Below, piece after piece: positions 45,650 to 52,345 of a stretch of 52,345 bases of DNA. Within the stretch, counting starts at the first letter, position 1. Each line of letters opens with the position of its first letter. The stretch is from Oscillospiraceae bacterium. Its GTDB lineage: Bacteria > Bacillota > Clostridia > Oscillospirales > UBA644. The stretch is from positions 1-52,345 of the forward strand of contig CACZQB010000022.1 of assembly GCA_902783255.1 (NCBI GenBank), read 5' to 3'. A program made the translations under genes and the position numbers. The notes under the pieces were generated by a model that had not been told where the DNA came from, made no database searches, and was given only the letters and a program-made list of their open reading frames with translations.

Positions 45650-46771
45650 TCAGATTTTAAGATTCTGCATTTTATCACAATAATATTTAACGTTATCCCA
45701 TTTCGCATCCGGAGCGATTCTGTGATCAGGACAAGGAATATATCCTCCGAGATCAATAAGGCGCTTCAGTCTTTCAATTTCCCTATCTATTGCAGCATAA
45801 TCTTCAGCAAAAACACGTTTATCCATACCGCCGACCCCGCGTACATATTCTCCGTACTGTCTGCGCCACGGTTCGATGCTCGCTTCCCATGTTCCGACTT
45901 CGATCGGAAACATGGTATTGACTCCGCCCTTCAACCAGATTGGTACGAGTTTATCAATGCAGCCGTCACAGTCAAGTGAAATTATATCTACACCATAATC
46001 AAGTAACAGATCAGATATTTTTCTGTAATGAGGTAAAACATATTCTTCAAAAACATCCGGATTTACAAGCGGACCGTTTTTAAAACAGATATCTTCCCAA
46101 TAATGGCAAAAATCAACTTTGACACCTGTTGAAAAGACTGCTTTTGCGTTCTCATAAGCTATAGAGGCTATGGTATCTATTATTTCAACAAATAAATCTT
46201 CATCGTCTGCCTGAAGATAAGCAAGGTTTTCAACGCCAAGCATATCACGGATACTTCCGTAGAGACTTCCTATATGATAACCCACCGGACGATCTGTTAT
46301 GCTGTTTAATTCCGGTATCATTTTTTTTATACCAACGAGATCATATCTTTTTTCTGATGGCTGAAGTTTGGGAAGATACAGTTCTTCCCATGCTTTTCTG
46401 TCTTTCAGCAAAGTGCCGACCGTAGCAGGGATAGATGAAATTCCCCGTTTTGATTTTTCTATAAGACCGTTGCCGTTCTGAGAGATTATCCACCCATCGC
46501 CGAGTTCTTCAAGAACTTTGCCTTCAAAGGAAGGCATAAGTCCGGTATGAGAACCTATGGTCGTAGACCATGCGCAGTCAAAGCCGAGCTTTTCATTAAT
46601 CTCCTTGCACGATCCGCCGTTATCCCAGTAGTGTGTTGCTTCCCATTCAGTGAGAAAACCTTCTTCTTTCCATTTGGTAAGTGTTTCTCCCCAGAATCCG
46701 AAATGGACAACAGGCATTTTATCATAATTACGATAATGCAGAATTGCGTTAATACGTTCACGTGTATTCAT
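45650..46771 (-). CDS. Uroporphyrinogen decarboxylase-like (URO-D) domain protein, second copy
   Basis: A 373-residue URO-D superfamily protein beginning MNTRERINAILHYRNYDKMP, with VDIISLDCDGCIDKLVPIWL and GGYIPCPDHRIAPD in the C-terminal half, the latter typical of URO-D methyltransferase-like members often found beside sugar genes. ATG 46771 follows GAGG by 8 bases. It differs clearly from the 23.2-kb copy. Substrate unknown. A consensus promoter drives it. Confidence 0.86.
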   Translation of the reverse strand: MNTRERINAILHYRNYDKMPVVHFGFWGETLTKWKEEGFLTEWEATHYWDNGGSCKEINEKLGFDCAWSTTIGSHTGLMPSFEGKVLEELGDGWIISQNGNGLIEKSKRGISSIPATVGTLLKDRKAWEELYLPKLQPSEKRYDLVGIKKMIPELNSITDRPVGYHIGSLYGSIRDMLGVENLAYLQADDEDLFVEIIDTIASIAYENAKAVFSTGVKVDFCHYWEDICFKNGPLVNPDVFEEYVLPHYRKISDLLLDYGVDIISLDCDGCIDKLVPIWLKGGVNTMFPIEVGTWEASIEPWRRQYGEYVRGVGGMDKRVFAEDYAAIDREIERLKRLIDLGGYIPCPDHRIAPDAKWDNVKYYCDKMQNLKI

Positions 46772-46814
46772 AGTATACCTCACAGTTTTGTTCTTATTCG
46801 TTTCGAACGATCAT

Positions 46815-46843
46815 ATTATAAATTGAAAAAACATTTTTGTCAA
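46815..46843 (-). promoter_or_regulatory. Sigma-A promoter of the second URO-D gene
   Basis: TTGACA, 17-base spacer, perfect TATAAT on the minus strand; a short inverted repeat CGTTTCGAACG lies between it and the gene (46799-46809). Confidence 0.85.
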
Positions 46844-46932
46844 GTATTTTAATTAAAGCACATAACAATAAAAAGAAAACATCGAACCGGAGCTGTTTGA
46901 TCAATGAAATTTTGAAAAAAATGTAAACACTC

Positions 46933-46961
46933 TTGAAAGTCAGATGATATTGTGCTATAAT
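46933..46961 (+). promoter_or_regulatory. Promoter of the tRNA-Pro gene
   Basis: TTGAAA, 17-base spacer, perfect TATAAT, 26 bases before the tRNA. Confidence 0.85.
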
Positions 46962-46987
46962 AACAAAGCTTGAATAAAATAATAATT

Positions 46988-47063
46988 CGGGGTGTAGCGC
47001 AGATGGTAGCGCGCTTGGTTCGGGACCAAGAGGTCGCAAGTTCAAATCTTGTCACTCCGACCA
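46988..47063 (+). tRNA. tRNA-Pro (anticodon CGG)
   Basis: CGGGGTG pairs with CACTCCG in the acceptor stem (one G-T), the anticodon stem is CTTGG/CCAAG with loop TTCGGGA (anticodon CGG, reads CCG), the T arm is CAAGTTCAAATCTTG, and CCA is encoded. Confidence 0.96.
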
Positions 47064-47095
47064 TTAAAAGGATTCCTTTTCGGGAATCCTTTTAA
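47064..47095. terminator. Bidirectional terminator between tRNA-Pro and the STAS-kinase-HATPase gene
   Basis: TTAAAAGGATTCC pairs perfectly over 13 bp with GGAATCCTTTTAA around TTTTCG; T-rich on both sides. Confidence 0.88.
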
Positions 47096-47097
47096 TT

Positions 47098-48705
47098 TTA
47101 ATTCAATGCTTTTTTCAAAGTAAGAATGTTTTTCCCGTCTTTATATTCATAAGAAATATCATCTATCATTTTTTTAGTAAGAAAGATTCCAAGACCGCCA
47201 ATTTCACGTTCGTCTGCAGACAGCGATACATCGGGATCGTTTTTTTTCAGCGGATCATAGGGAACTCCCCTATCCGTAAAAGTTATTGTAACAGTAACAG
47301 GATCATCTGATACTTCAACTTTGACGCCCGCTTTTCCGACATCAGGAGAATATGCATAATGCGCGATATTAACAAAAATCTCTTCTACGGCTATATCAAG
47401 CTGCATTTGATGTTTGGGCAAACAATCAACGGCTTCAAGTCTGGAATTTACAAAATCAATTACTTTTTCAAGATTATCTGTTATTGCGTCTATTTTAATC
47501 TCATTAGCGTTCGTTTGCTCATCTGCTGATATGTCAAAATCAAGGGTATTAATCTTTTGCAGAATTTCAATCAACCTTGTTTTCCATAATTCTATGGTAG
47601 CCTCGCTTTTCTGAGGATCAGGATCGGGATGTCGTGTTCCCCAGTCAATAAGACCCGCATAAGAAAGACAGCGAACTTTATCGTCAACTTCTTTATATCT
47701 GTTTTCATCTTTTGTGCCGAGATATTTCAAAAGGGAGTCGTGCCAGAATTTATGTGATATTTTGGTATTATATCCCTGGAAATCATACACGATCTTCGGA
47801 TCGTATTCTGAAAAACCGACATATGCGTTATACATATGAATAAGATCGAAGATAGGATGTCCCACGGACAGGGTATCCATATCAATAACAAGAACCTCAT
47901 CTCCGGCAAGAACGATGTTTTTTGTATGGAAATCTCCGTGGATCATATGATTCGATTCAGGTATATCCTCGACCATTGCAACAAGCTTATCACCAAGACC
48001 GTCGGGAAGAGTGTCTTTCATCCGTCTGACAGAACGCAACGTTTTTTCTTTAATTGATGGTAATTCGCCATCAGGAACGATAATGCTGTGGATTTTTTTC
48101 AGCATTTTTACGTATTCATCTACGCACCAATCGTATTTATCCGGTTCATTGGCAAGTATTTTTGAAAATGATCTCGAATTAAGAAGTTCAAAAACAGAAC
48201 CGTAGCTATCCCCTACCTTGACTACATCATAAGAAATTGCGGTCGGGACACCAAGGATAAGAGCAAGCTTCGCAACCTTGCGTTCGTGTTGAATTTCAGC
48301 AAGCGCATCTGCGTTTTTATATGTTTTAACAACATTATCTTTATCTATTCGATAAACTTTACCGTTAAAGCCTTCCCCAATAACCTCACAGCCTTCTACC
48401 GAAACTACGCGATATGCCTTTTCGACATCGATAATTTCAGTAAAACCAGTCATTTCGAGAATTTCGTATACTTCTGAGCTAACGCCTATTATTTTAAGAT
48501 CGGGATATGCTTTTTTTATTCGTAAAATTACGCGAAGCCCTGCGCTAGAAATATATACTAAATTTGATGCATCAAATACAACAGTAAAATCACTGTTGTA
48601 CCCTGAAAGCTGCTTGTTGATATTCTGCTCTGTTTCGGATGCATTTCCGGAATCTATTCTTCCGGAAAGAATCACAGTAACGGATTTCTGGTTGTCGTCT
48701 GTCAT
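47098..48705 (-). CDS. STAS - phosphotransferase-kinase - HATPase fusion protein
   Basis: A 535-residue protein joining three modules. Residues 1-96 are a STAS (anti-sigma-factor antagonist) domain with the phospho-site region LVYISSAGLRVIL (Ser53/Ser54). Residues about 105-375 are an aminoglycoside-phosphotransferase-like kinase (TIGR02172-like): Gly loop GEGFNGKVYR, Lys127, HGDFHTKN (256-263) and DMD (275-277) are all present. Residues about 425-535 are an RsbW/SpoIIAB-like HATPase with intact N box (EEIFVN, Asn446), DRG (478) and GGLGIF. All three look functional. It is the last of three leftward genes with a degenerate HATPase-like protein and a lone STAS protein, so it likely phosphorylates STAS partners in a partner switch; the role of the kinase domain (protein or small-molecule target) is unknown. 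Confidence 0.88.
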   Translation of the reverse strand: MTDDNQKSVTVILSGRIDSGNASETEQNINKQLSGYNSDFTVVFDASNLVYISSAGLRVILRIKKAYPDLKIIGVSSEVYEILEMTGFTEIIDVEKAYRVVSVEGCEVIGEGFNGKVYRIDKDNVVKTYKNADALAEIQHERKVAKLALILGVPTAISYDVVKVGDSYGSVFELLNSRSFSKILANEPDKYDWCVDEYVKMLKKIHSIIVPDGELPSIKEKTLRSVRRMKDTLPDGLGDKLVAMVEDIPESNHMIHGDFHTKNIVLAGDEVLVIDMDTLSVGHPIFDLIHMYNAYVGFSEYDPKIVYDFQGYNTKISHKFWHDSLLKYLGTKDENRYKEVDDKVRCLSYAGLIDWGTRHPDPDPQKSEATIELWKTRLIEILQKINTLDFDISADEQTNANEIKIDAITDNLEKVIDFVNSRLEAVDCLPKHQMQLDIAVEEIFVNIAHYAYSPDVGKAGVKVEVSDDPVTVTITFTDRGVPYDPLKKNDPDVSLSADEREIGGLGIFLTKKMIDDISYEYKDGKNILTLKKALN

Positions 48706-48771
48706 TTAATTCACTCCATTATTACGACTTACTGTTTTTTATTTTTATATTTTTTATACTCACCCGAAAAA

Positions 48772-49377
48772 TCAGAACGATTTTATTACGATCATTTCAA
48801 CATTATCGCCGATAATTTTTACTTTTACATCGTCGGCTATATTAGCTACAATGGATTTTTCAAGTTCATCCCATGCTTCATGAGCCTTGTCGTTTCCGTC
48901 GAGATGATCCTGAACATCCTGTCTGTATAAAGCCATTGACCATACGACAGCTGTTTCATCAAAAACCGCGCCCATGGGATAAGAGACCGCAGTATTCATC
49001 ATTGTATAGGGCATTGCTTCTTTAGAAGAAAGTATGATATCGGCAATCATAACTTTTATCTTGCCCATAAAGCTTTTTGAAGCCTCGTTTTTACCGCTGG
49101 TTGAAACAGCGAGAAGCTGGTCTTTAAGCGCATAAGTCATATCTATTTCGGACTTCATGTGAAGCTCGAATTTATTATCCTCATTTTCAATCCAGTATTC
49201 TGCTTTTACCTGACCTGCAATTCCACGCAACATTCCGAACATTTCCTCGGCAAGAAGACGGAGATGAAGATTCGTTTTTCTTTCAAGACCGGCATCTTTA
49301 CCGAATTTTTCTGTTACGGCAAGCGCTTCTGAAATACCATCGCCTTTTTCGTTAACAGTAACAGATATTGATTTCAT
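48772..49377 (-). CDS. HATPase-like protein with degraded ATP site, partner-switch module
   Basis: A 201-residue soluble protein. Its first 60 residues match the start of RsbW/SpoIIAB-type HATPases (HLRLLAEEMFGMLRGIAG), but the metal-binding Asn of the N box is replaced (EE-MFGM, Met49). No G1 DxG or G2 GxG box is found in the rest, which is helical (KVMIADIILSSKEAMPYTMM). It therefore probably cannot bind ATP normally and may act as a scaffold or decoy. A GGGAGG site precedes the ATG. It lies between the STAS gene (33 bases) and the fusion gene (66 bases). Confidence 0.65.
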   Translation of the reverse strand: MKSISVTVNEKGDGISEALAVTEKFGKDAGLERKTNLHLRLLAEEMFGMLRGIAGQVKAEYWIENEDNKFELHMKSEIDMTYALKDQLLAVSTSGKNEASKSFMGKIKVMIADIILSSKEAMPYTMMNTAVSYPMGAVFDETAVVWSMALYRQDVQDHLDGNDKAHEAWDELEKSIVANIADDVKVKIIGDNVEMIVIKSF

Positions 49378-49410
49378 TTTTAATCCTCCCCAATATTGTC
49401 AGGCACAAAA

Positions 49411-49710
49411 TTATTCAATAGTAAGAATATCAGAAAAACCGGTAACTTCAAATATTTCCATTACAGTTTCGTTTACATTGCAAACTTTCATTTTGCCCTG
49501 TGTATTCATTTTTTTCTGGGCTGTAAGAAGAACGCGAAGACCTGCCGATGAGATATATTCGAGTTTTTTGCAGTCAAGGCAGAGTTCTGTAATGCCGGGA
49601 AGAACAGCTCTGACAGCGCTGTCAAATTCGGGAGCTGTTACGGTATCAAGACGTCCCTCCAGAGCGAGAACTGCTTTGCCGTTTTCGGTTTTTTTATTAA
49701 TCGTAAGCAT
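49411..49710 (-). CDS. STAS-domain anti-sigma factor antagonist
   Basis: A 99-residue single-domain protein: LALEGRLDTVTAPEF, CLDCKKLEYISSAGLRVLL with the phospho-Ser region, and GFSDILTI at the end, as in SpoIIAA/RsbV. ATG 49710 is chosen because AGGAGG lies 9 bases before; an earlier start at 49749 has none. It is probably the switch component whose phosphorylation by a HATPase kinase decides which partner it binds. First gene of the module. Confidence 0.92.
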   Translation of the reverse strand: MLTINKKTENGKAVLALEGRLDTVTAPEFDSAVRAVLPGITELCLDCKKLEYISSAGLRVLLTAQKKMNTQGKMKVCNVNETVMEIFEVTGFSDILTIE

Positions 49711-49762
49711 GATATATCCTCCTGTAAGATTGATTTTACTTAATATCATTCATTATACAATT

Positions 49763-49782
49763 ATTATATCACATCTTTGTGA
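49763..49782 (-). promoter_or_regulatory. Probable regulated promoter of the partner-switch genes
   Basis: A perfect TATAAT (49763-49768, minus strand) lies next to a palindrome TCACATCTTTGTGA (49769-49782), but no good -35 box is found at 17 bases. The palindrome over the spacer suggests control by an activator or repressor. Confidence 0.4.
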
Positions 49783-49862
49783 AAAAATCCATAGGTTTTA
49801 AAATTTTTTTCTAACAATTAAAAATTAATTTTTCATCGATTTGTGTTCTTCAAAAAAATATC

Positions 49863-49891
49863 TTGACAAATAAACTATTATGTGGTATAAT
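49863..49891 (+). promoter_or_regulatory. Promoter of the tRNA-Leu gene
   Basis: Perfect TTGACA, 17-base spacer, perfect TATAAT, 17 bases before the tRNA. Confidence 0.88.
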
Positions 49892-49908
49892 ACTAAAGTC
49901 ATAAAAAT

Positions 49909-49995
49909 GCGGGTGTGGCGGAATTGGCAGACGCGTTAGATTCAGGTTCTAATGGCCGCAAGGTTGTGCAGGTTCAAGTCCTGTCACCCGCACCA
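49909..49995 (+). tRNA. tRNA-Leu (anticodon CAG)
   Basis: GCGGGTG pairs with CACCCGC; the anticodon arm is TTAGA-TTCAGGT-TCTAA (anticodon CAG, reads CUG); a long variable arm (TGGCCGCAAGGTTGT) marks a class II tRNA; T arm and encoded CCA are present. It would not read the CUC specifier of the T-box perfectly, so another tRNA-Leu isoacceptor should do that. Confidence 0.96.
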
Positions 49996-50004
49996 AACAA
50001 AATC

Positions 50005-50042
50005 AATCCGAACTTCGTCATCAAATGTGACGGGTTCGGATT
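50005..50042 (+). terminator. Terminator after tRNA-Leu
   Basis: AATCCGAAC pairs with GTTCGGATT, with an inner stem CGTCA/TGACG; TTTTCTGTT follows. Confidence 0.75.
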
Positions 50043-50090
50043 TTCTGTTATGTTTACTTGTTTTTATTTTAATAAAAAAGAAATAAAGCA

Positions 50091-50125
50091 AATGGGTGCT
50101 GCCGAGATATAAGACAGCGCCCATT
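50091..50125 (-). terminator. Terminator after the ECF sigma factor gene
   Basis: AATGGGTGCTG pairs with CAGCGCCCATT over 11 bp (one G-T) around 13 bases; T-rich sequence follows on both strands. Confidence 0.75.
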
Positions 50126-50132
50126 GTTTTAT

Positions 50133-51704
50133 TTAGTTTCTAACACCCCACATACAAAGTGGCACTTTTTCGTCCGGAACGATCAGCATTTTTTTCTCGA
50201 TCATGTTTTCTATCAAAAACGCAGCGACGTCAAGACGGTGGTGGATCTTTGCGATATCTCCGCACTGATCTCTTACCGAATCTGGCGAATGATCAGAGAG
50301 GATTTTTTCTGCTTTATCAGAAATGCCTATCATACAATCTGCGATTATTTTAATCACGTCCGAAAGGAGTAAGCACATCTTTTCAAAAGACGACTTGTCA
50401 AACACTGGAAAATTTGCCGATAATACGTTATTATTACAGCTGATGAAATTCTCTTCAATTAGCCACGGAAGCATGGGATTGTCTCTGTTCGGCTCTCGGT
50501 TCAAAATCGCATCGCAGACAGCTTCTGTTTTATTATAAAAATCATAGTGATCATATAACTGCGCCTGTTTGATCACCCGATAGTTTTCAGCGGAAAACCA
50601 TGCGGTCCCGTCCCGGTTCCAGGTTTCCATCGTGACTCCATGGAAATGATGATTATTATAATCGTTGTCATATCCAAAGACCCATCCGTGGCCACCAAGG
50701 CAAAGTTCTTTTGGTTTTCCTAGCGGGGATTTCTGTCTAACGTGTTGAAATCCCATTACAAACGAGATGTTCAGAATTCCGAACAAAAGTCGGTTGTCAT
50801 TGAAATCATTGCCATAAAAATCCAACTCACGTATCTGAGGAAGCAAGGTTTTTACCTTTCCAAATACTGAATCGGCAATGTCTGCGTAAATATCCGATGT
50901 GTTTTTCACAAATTCTTTTTCATACGCATCTGTGATAATGACAATATTCGTCTGATATTTTTCTCCTGTTTTTTTCAACAGTCCTGCTGCTTCAAGAATC
51001 TCAAGTTCATCTTCCAGATACGGCATAGAAACGCCGAGTTCCATTGAAAGCGCCTCTGCAGTCATCGGCTCATAATAGGAAGCAAGCATGATTGAACCGG
51101 GCAGTTTTCTTTCGAATAAGCCATAGTATTTGTTTTGATCTCCCCAAAAATCAAGCCGGAATGTGCCGGGATTATAACTTTTTTCTCCGAGTTGTCTTGT
51201 CATACCGATACCTTCTTTCAATAATTTACGTATCTTGAACAGATGGTATTTCACCATTTCAAGGCTGATGTCTTGTTCTTTTGCGATTTGAGAACAGCTT
51301 TTGTTATCAACATAATAAGCGACGCACACTTCACGCTGTGTCTTTTTTAAAAGCGAGAGTTCGCGTCGAAGAAGAAAGACTTCTTCACTTTCGGTTTCCT
51401 TCAGGACATATTCTTCTTCAGGAGTAGACTCGTACACGCCGACAGTTTCTTCCGTGAGCTCCACCGGATGTGCGGCGAGATCCTTACGGCGAACAAACCG
51501 GCGGAAGGTATTCTCTGCGATTTTCCATGCATATTTCCAAAATGCATCTTCGCTTTTAAGTTTTTTTACCGATGTAAGAATCTCAAATACGATATCAGAA
51601 GCAAGTTCATCCGCTTTATCTTTATCATAAAGCCGTGAAAAAGCATAACCGTATATCTTGGTAAGATTCTCTGATAAAAGTTTATATGCGGCTTGTGTGT
51701 TCAT
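50133..51704 (-). CDS. ECF-type sigma factor with long C-terminal extension
   Basis: A 523-residue protein. Sigma region 2 lies at about 5-75 (IYGYAFSRLYDKDKADELAS, AFWKYAWKIAENTFRRFVRR) and region 4 at about 115-165 (RELSLLKKTQREVCVAYYVD, SCSQIAKEQDISLEMVKYHL), as in ECF sigma factors of about 180 residues. The remaining 340 residues are extra: a winged-helix-like part near 190-240 (TAEALSMELGVSMPYLEDEL) and a longer domain of unknown type with many aromatic residues (GHGWVFGYDNDYNNHHFHG). No membrane span and no anti-sigma gene beside it, so the tail may itself sense or restrain. ATG 51704 follows GGAGAA; an earlier GTG at 51734 lacks a site. Confidence 0.85.
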   Translation of the reverse strand: MNTQAAYKLLSENLTKIYGYAFSRLYDKDKADELASDIVFEILTSVKKLKSEDAFWKYAWKIAENTFRRFVRRKDLAAHPVELTEETVGVYESTPEEEYVLKETESEEVFLLRRELSLLKKTQREVCVAYYVDNKSCSQIAKEQDISLEMVKYHLFKIRKLLKEGIGMTRQLGEKSYNPGTFRLDFWGDQNKYYGLFERKLPGSIMLASYYEPMTAEALSMELGVSMPYLEDELEILEAAGLLKKTGEKYQTNIVIITDAYEKEFVKNTSDIYADIADSVFGKVKTLLPQIRELDFYGNDFNDNRLLFGILNISFVMGFQHVRQKSPLGKPKELCLGGHGWVFGYDNDYNNHHFHGVTMETWNRDGTAWFSAENYRVIKQAQLYDHYDFYNKTEAVCDAILNREPNRDNPMLPWLIEENFISCNNNVLSANFPVFDKSSFEKMCLLLSDVIKIIADCMIGISDKAEKILSDHSPDSVRDQCGDIAKIHHRLDVAAFLIENMIEKKMLIVPDEKVPLCMWGVRN

Positions 51705-51778
51705 TGTTGTTCTCCGTTGATTGAAAGCTTTCACATATATAGTGTATAAAAGCAGTTATCGGTTAATCGAATATTGAA

Positions 51779-51807
51779 ATTATAGCACGTTTTTTTATCA
51801 ATATCAA
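51779..51807 (-). promoter_or_regulatory. Sigma-A-like promoter of the ECF sigma factor gene
   Basis: TTGATA, 17-base spacer, perfect TATAAT on the minus strand, about 75 bases before the ATG. Confidence 0.75.
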
Positions 51808-52001
51808 TTATTCTTTGTAACACACCCTCGCTTTTGCTTTTGCTAATGGCGATTCCTTTCTGCTTTACCTTCTCGGTTTTCCTCTCTTCAAGTCTAATGC
51901 AAATTCTTTTAAGGCTGTACAGTACTTTCCGGGGAAATGCTTGAAAAATCCGGTTTTTACCCTAAGCCGATCTAAAACGGCCGCACACCACAAACAAAAC
52001 T
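51808..52001. other. Gap without recognisable genes
   Basis: Between the sigma promoter and the hairpin at 52.0 kb I find no frame with a ribosome site, no RNA gene and no repeat longer than a few bases. Together with its flanks (51705-52111) it is the longest non-coding stretch apart from the T-box leader. Confidence 0.5.
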
Positions 52002-52039
52002 AATCTGAACTCTAAGCCGGTTGGCGAAGGGTTCGGATT
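52002..52039 (+). repeat. Terminator-like hairpin resembling the one after tRNA-Leu
   Basis: AATCTGAAC pairs with GTTCGGATT (one G-T) with an inner GCC/GGC; the arms nearly equal those at 50005-50042 and the bases before them (CACCACAAACAAAAC) also resemble the tRNA-Leu 3' flank. It could mark a decayed duplicate of the tRNA end, or be a shared terminator type. Confidence 0.5.
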
Positions 52040-52111
52040 TGTCGTTTATTTCGGCGATCTGAATTTGACCTAGGCAAGAAAAACAAAAAATGGAAAACAG
52101 AGGTCAAGAAA

Positions 52112-52345
52112 ATGAATCTGAACATCGGTAACATCGGAGTATGGGTCGCGGGTCTCCGGTGGAGACCTATTCCGAAGGCAGAAGCGCTGACCGAGGCGGC
52201 AGCCGAGACCATGCACTACGAATATCTCAAGCAGAACCGTCCCTCAACCGTCAGTGTAATGCGTATGGACGGCACTTTCGAGAATTATCTCAAAGAGGTC
52301 AATCAAGAGGCAACGGAAATGCTTGAAACGCTCGTTGGCAGTACG
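52112..52345 (+). CDS. TnpV-like mobile-element protein, N-terminal part (runs off the right edge)
   Basis: Open for 78 codons from ATG 52112 to the last base. The stretch YEYLKQNRPSTVSVMRMDGT and the following ENYLKEVNQEATEMLETLV resemble TnpV, a small transposon-associated protein of Clostridia (pattern YLKEHRP...L..G.L..YL.E.d..A.EM...L). The first 30 residues are less alike. Base composition is clearly richer in G+C than the neighbouring genes, which fits recent transfer. A weak AGAGGTC site lies upstream. The 3' part is outside the window, so the call is tentative. Confidence 0.6.
   Translation, partial: MNLNIGNIGVWVAGLRWRPIPKAEALTEAAAETMHYEYLKQNRPSTVSVMRMDGTFENYLKEVNQEATEMLETLVGST

Noticed and set aside
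46794..47064. Minus-strand frames across the tRNA-Pro gene and its promoter
   Set aside because: They overlap a certain tRNA and have no ribosome site.
49915..50112. Small plus-strand frame across tRNA-Leu
   Set aside because: It overlaps a complete tRNA and its terminator.
51961..52010. A duplicate tRNA-Leu 3' end as a true attachment site
   Set aside because: The T arm and acceptor sequence are not repeated; only the bases after the tRNA and the hairpin are alike, which is too little to claim an att site.
1..52345. CRISPR arrays, rRNA genes, complete insertion sequences, prophage
   Set aside because: Looked for on both strands; no regular repeat-spacer pattern, rRNA-like sequence, transposase or phage structural gene was seen.

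Overview
The window is a contiguous, densely coded bacterial chromosome segment with low-to-moderate G+C, consensus sigma-A promoters (TTGACA-N17-TATAAT) and strong AGGAGG-type ribosome sites. Gene content and order point to Bacillota, class Clostridia, probably a carbohydrate-using gut-type lineage: the rimP-nusA-rnpM-ylxQ-infB-rbfA-nrnA-truB-ribF block, greA-lysS, ftsEX, a leucine T-box, a YtrA-type GntR repressor, an NPxTG-like cell-wall anchor, GH31 and glutaminase-A-like enzymes, and uroporphyrinogen-decarboxylase-like proteins. Genus cannot be told from the sequence alone.

Layout. 1-9.6 kb (leftward): a cut-off hypothetical gene, lysS with an extra C-terminal tRNA-binding domain, greA, two tandem S41 protease-like genes (one with catalytic residues, one without), an M23 peptidase/activator, ftsX, ftsE and a PucR/CdaR-type regulator. 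9.7-17.8 kb (leftward): the translation/transcription operon rimP to ribF with a consensus promoter and a leader hairpin. 17.9-23.0 kb (leftward): TatD-type nuclease, glutaminase-A-like protein, GH31 glycosidase. 23.1-30.9 kb (rightward): a URO-D protein, a PLP enzyme and an ATP-grasp ligase, then an ABC exporter-like operon with its own GntR repressor and a perfect palindromic operator at the start site. 30.9-39.1 kb: tsaD, a phosphotyrosine phosphatase and rimI, a wall-anchored CBM9-like protein, and a leftward five-gene run (HAD phosphatase, MFS carrier, zinc ribbon, EEP phosphatase, ABC exporter). 39.2-44.2 kb (rightward): leucine T-box and leuA-leuC-leuD-leuB. 44.2-46.8 kb (leftward): HtrA-type protease and a second URO-D protein. 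46.9-50.1 kb: tRNA-Pro(CGG), a leftward three-gene STAS/kinase/HATPase partner-switch module, tRNA-Leu(CAG). 50.1-52.3 kb: an ECF sigma factor with a long C-terminal extension, a gene-poor gap, and the beginning of a G+C-richer, TnpV-like mobile-element gene at the right edge.

How the genes work together. Most of the window is housekeeping (translation, division-linked wall hydrolysis, leucine synthesis, t6A tRNA modification). The best candidates for unusual biology are the partner-switch module at 47.1-49.7 kb, where one protein fuses STAS, a phosphotransferase kinase fold and an intact HATPase while its neighbour is a degenerate HATPase-like protein; and the ftsEX-linked pair of S41 proteins, where one has lost both the catalytic Ser and Lys in register with its active neighbour. 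The URO-D/PLP/ATP-grasp trio at 23.2-26.2 kb may be a small uncharacterised pathway.
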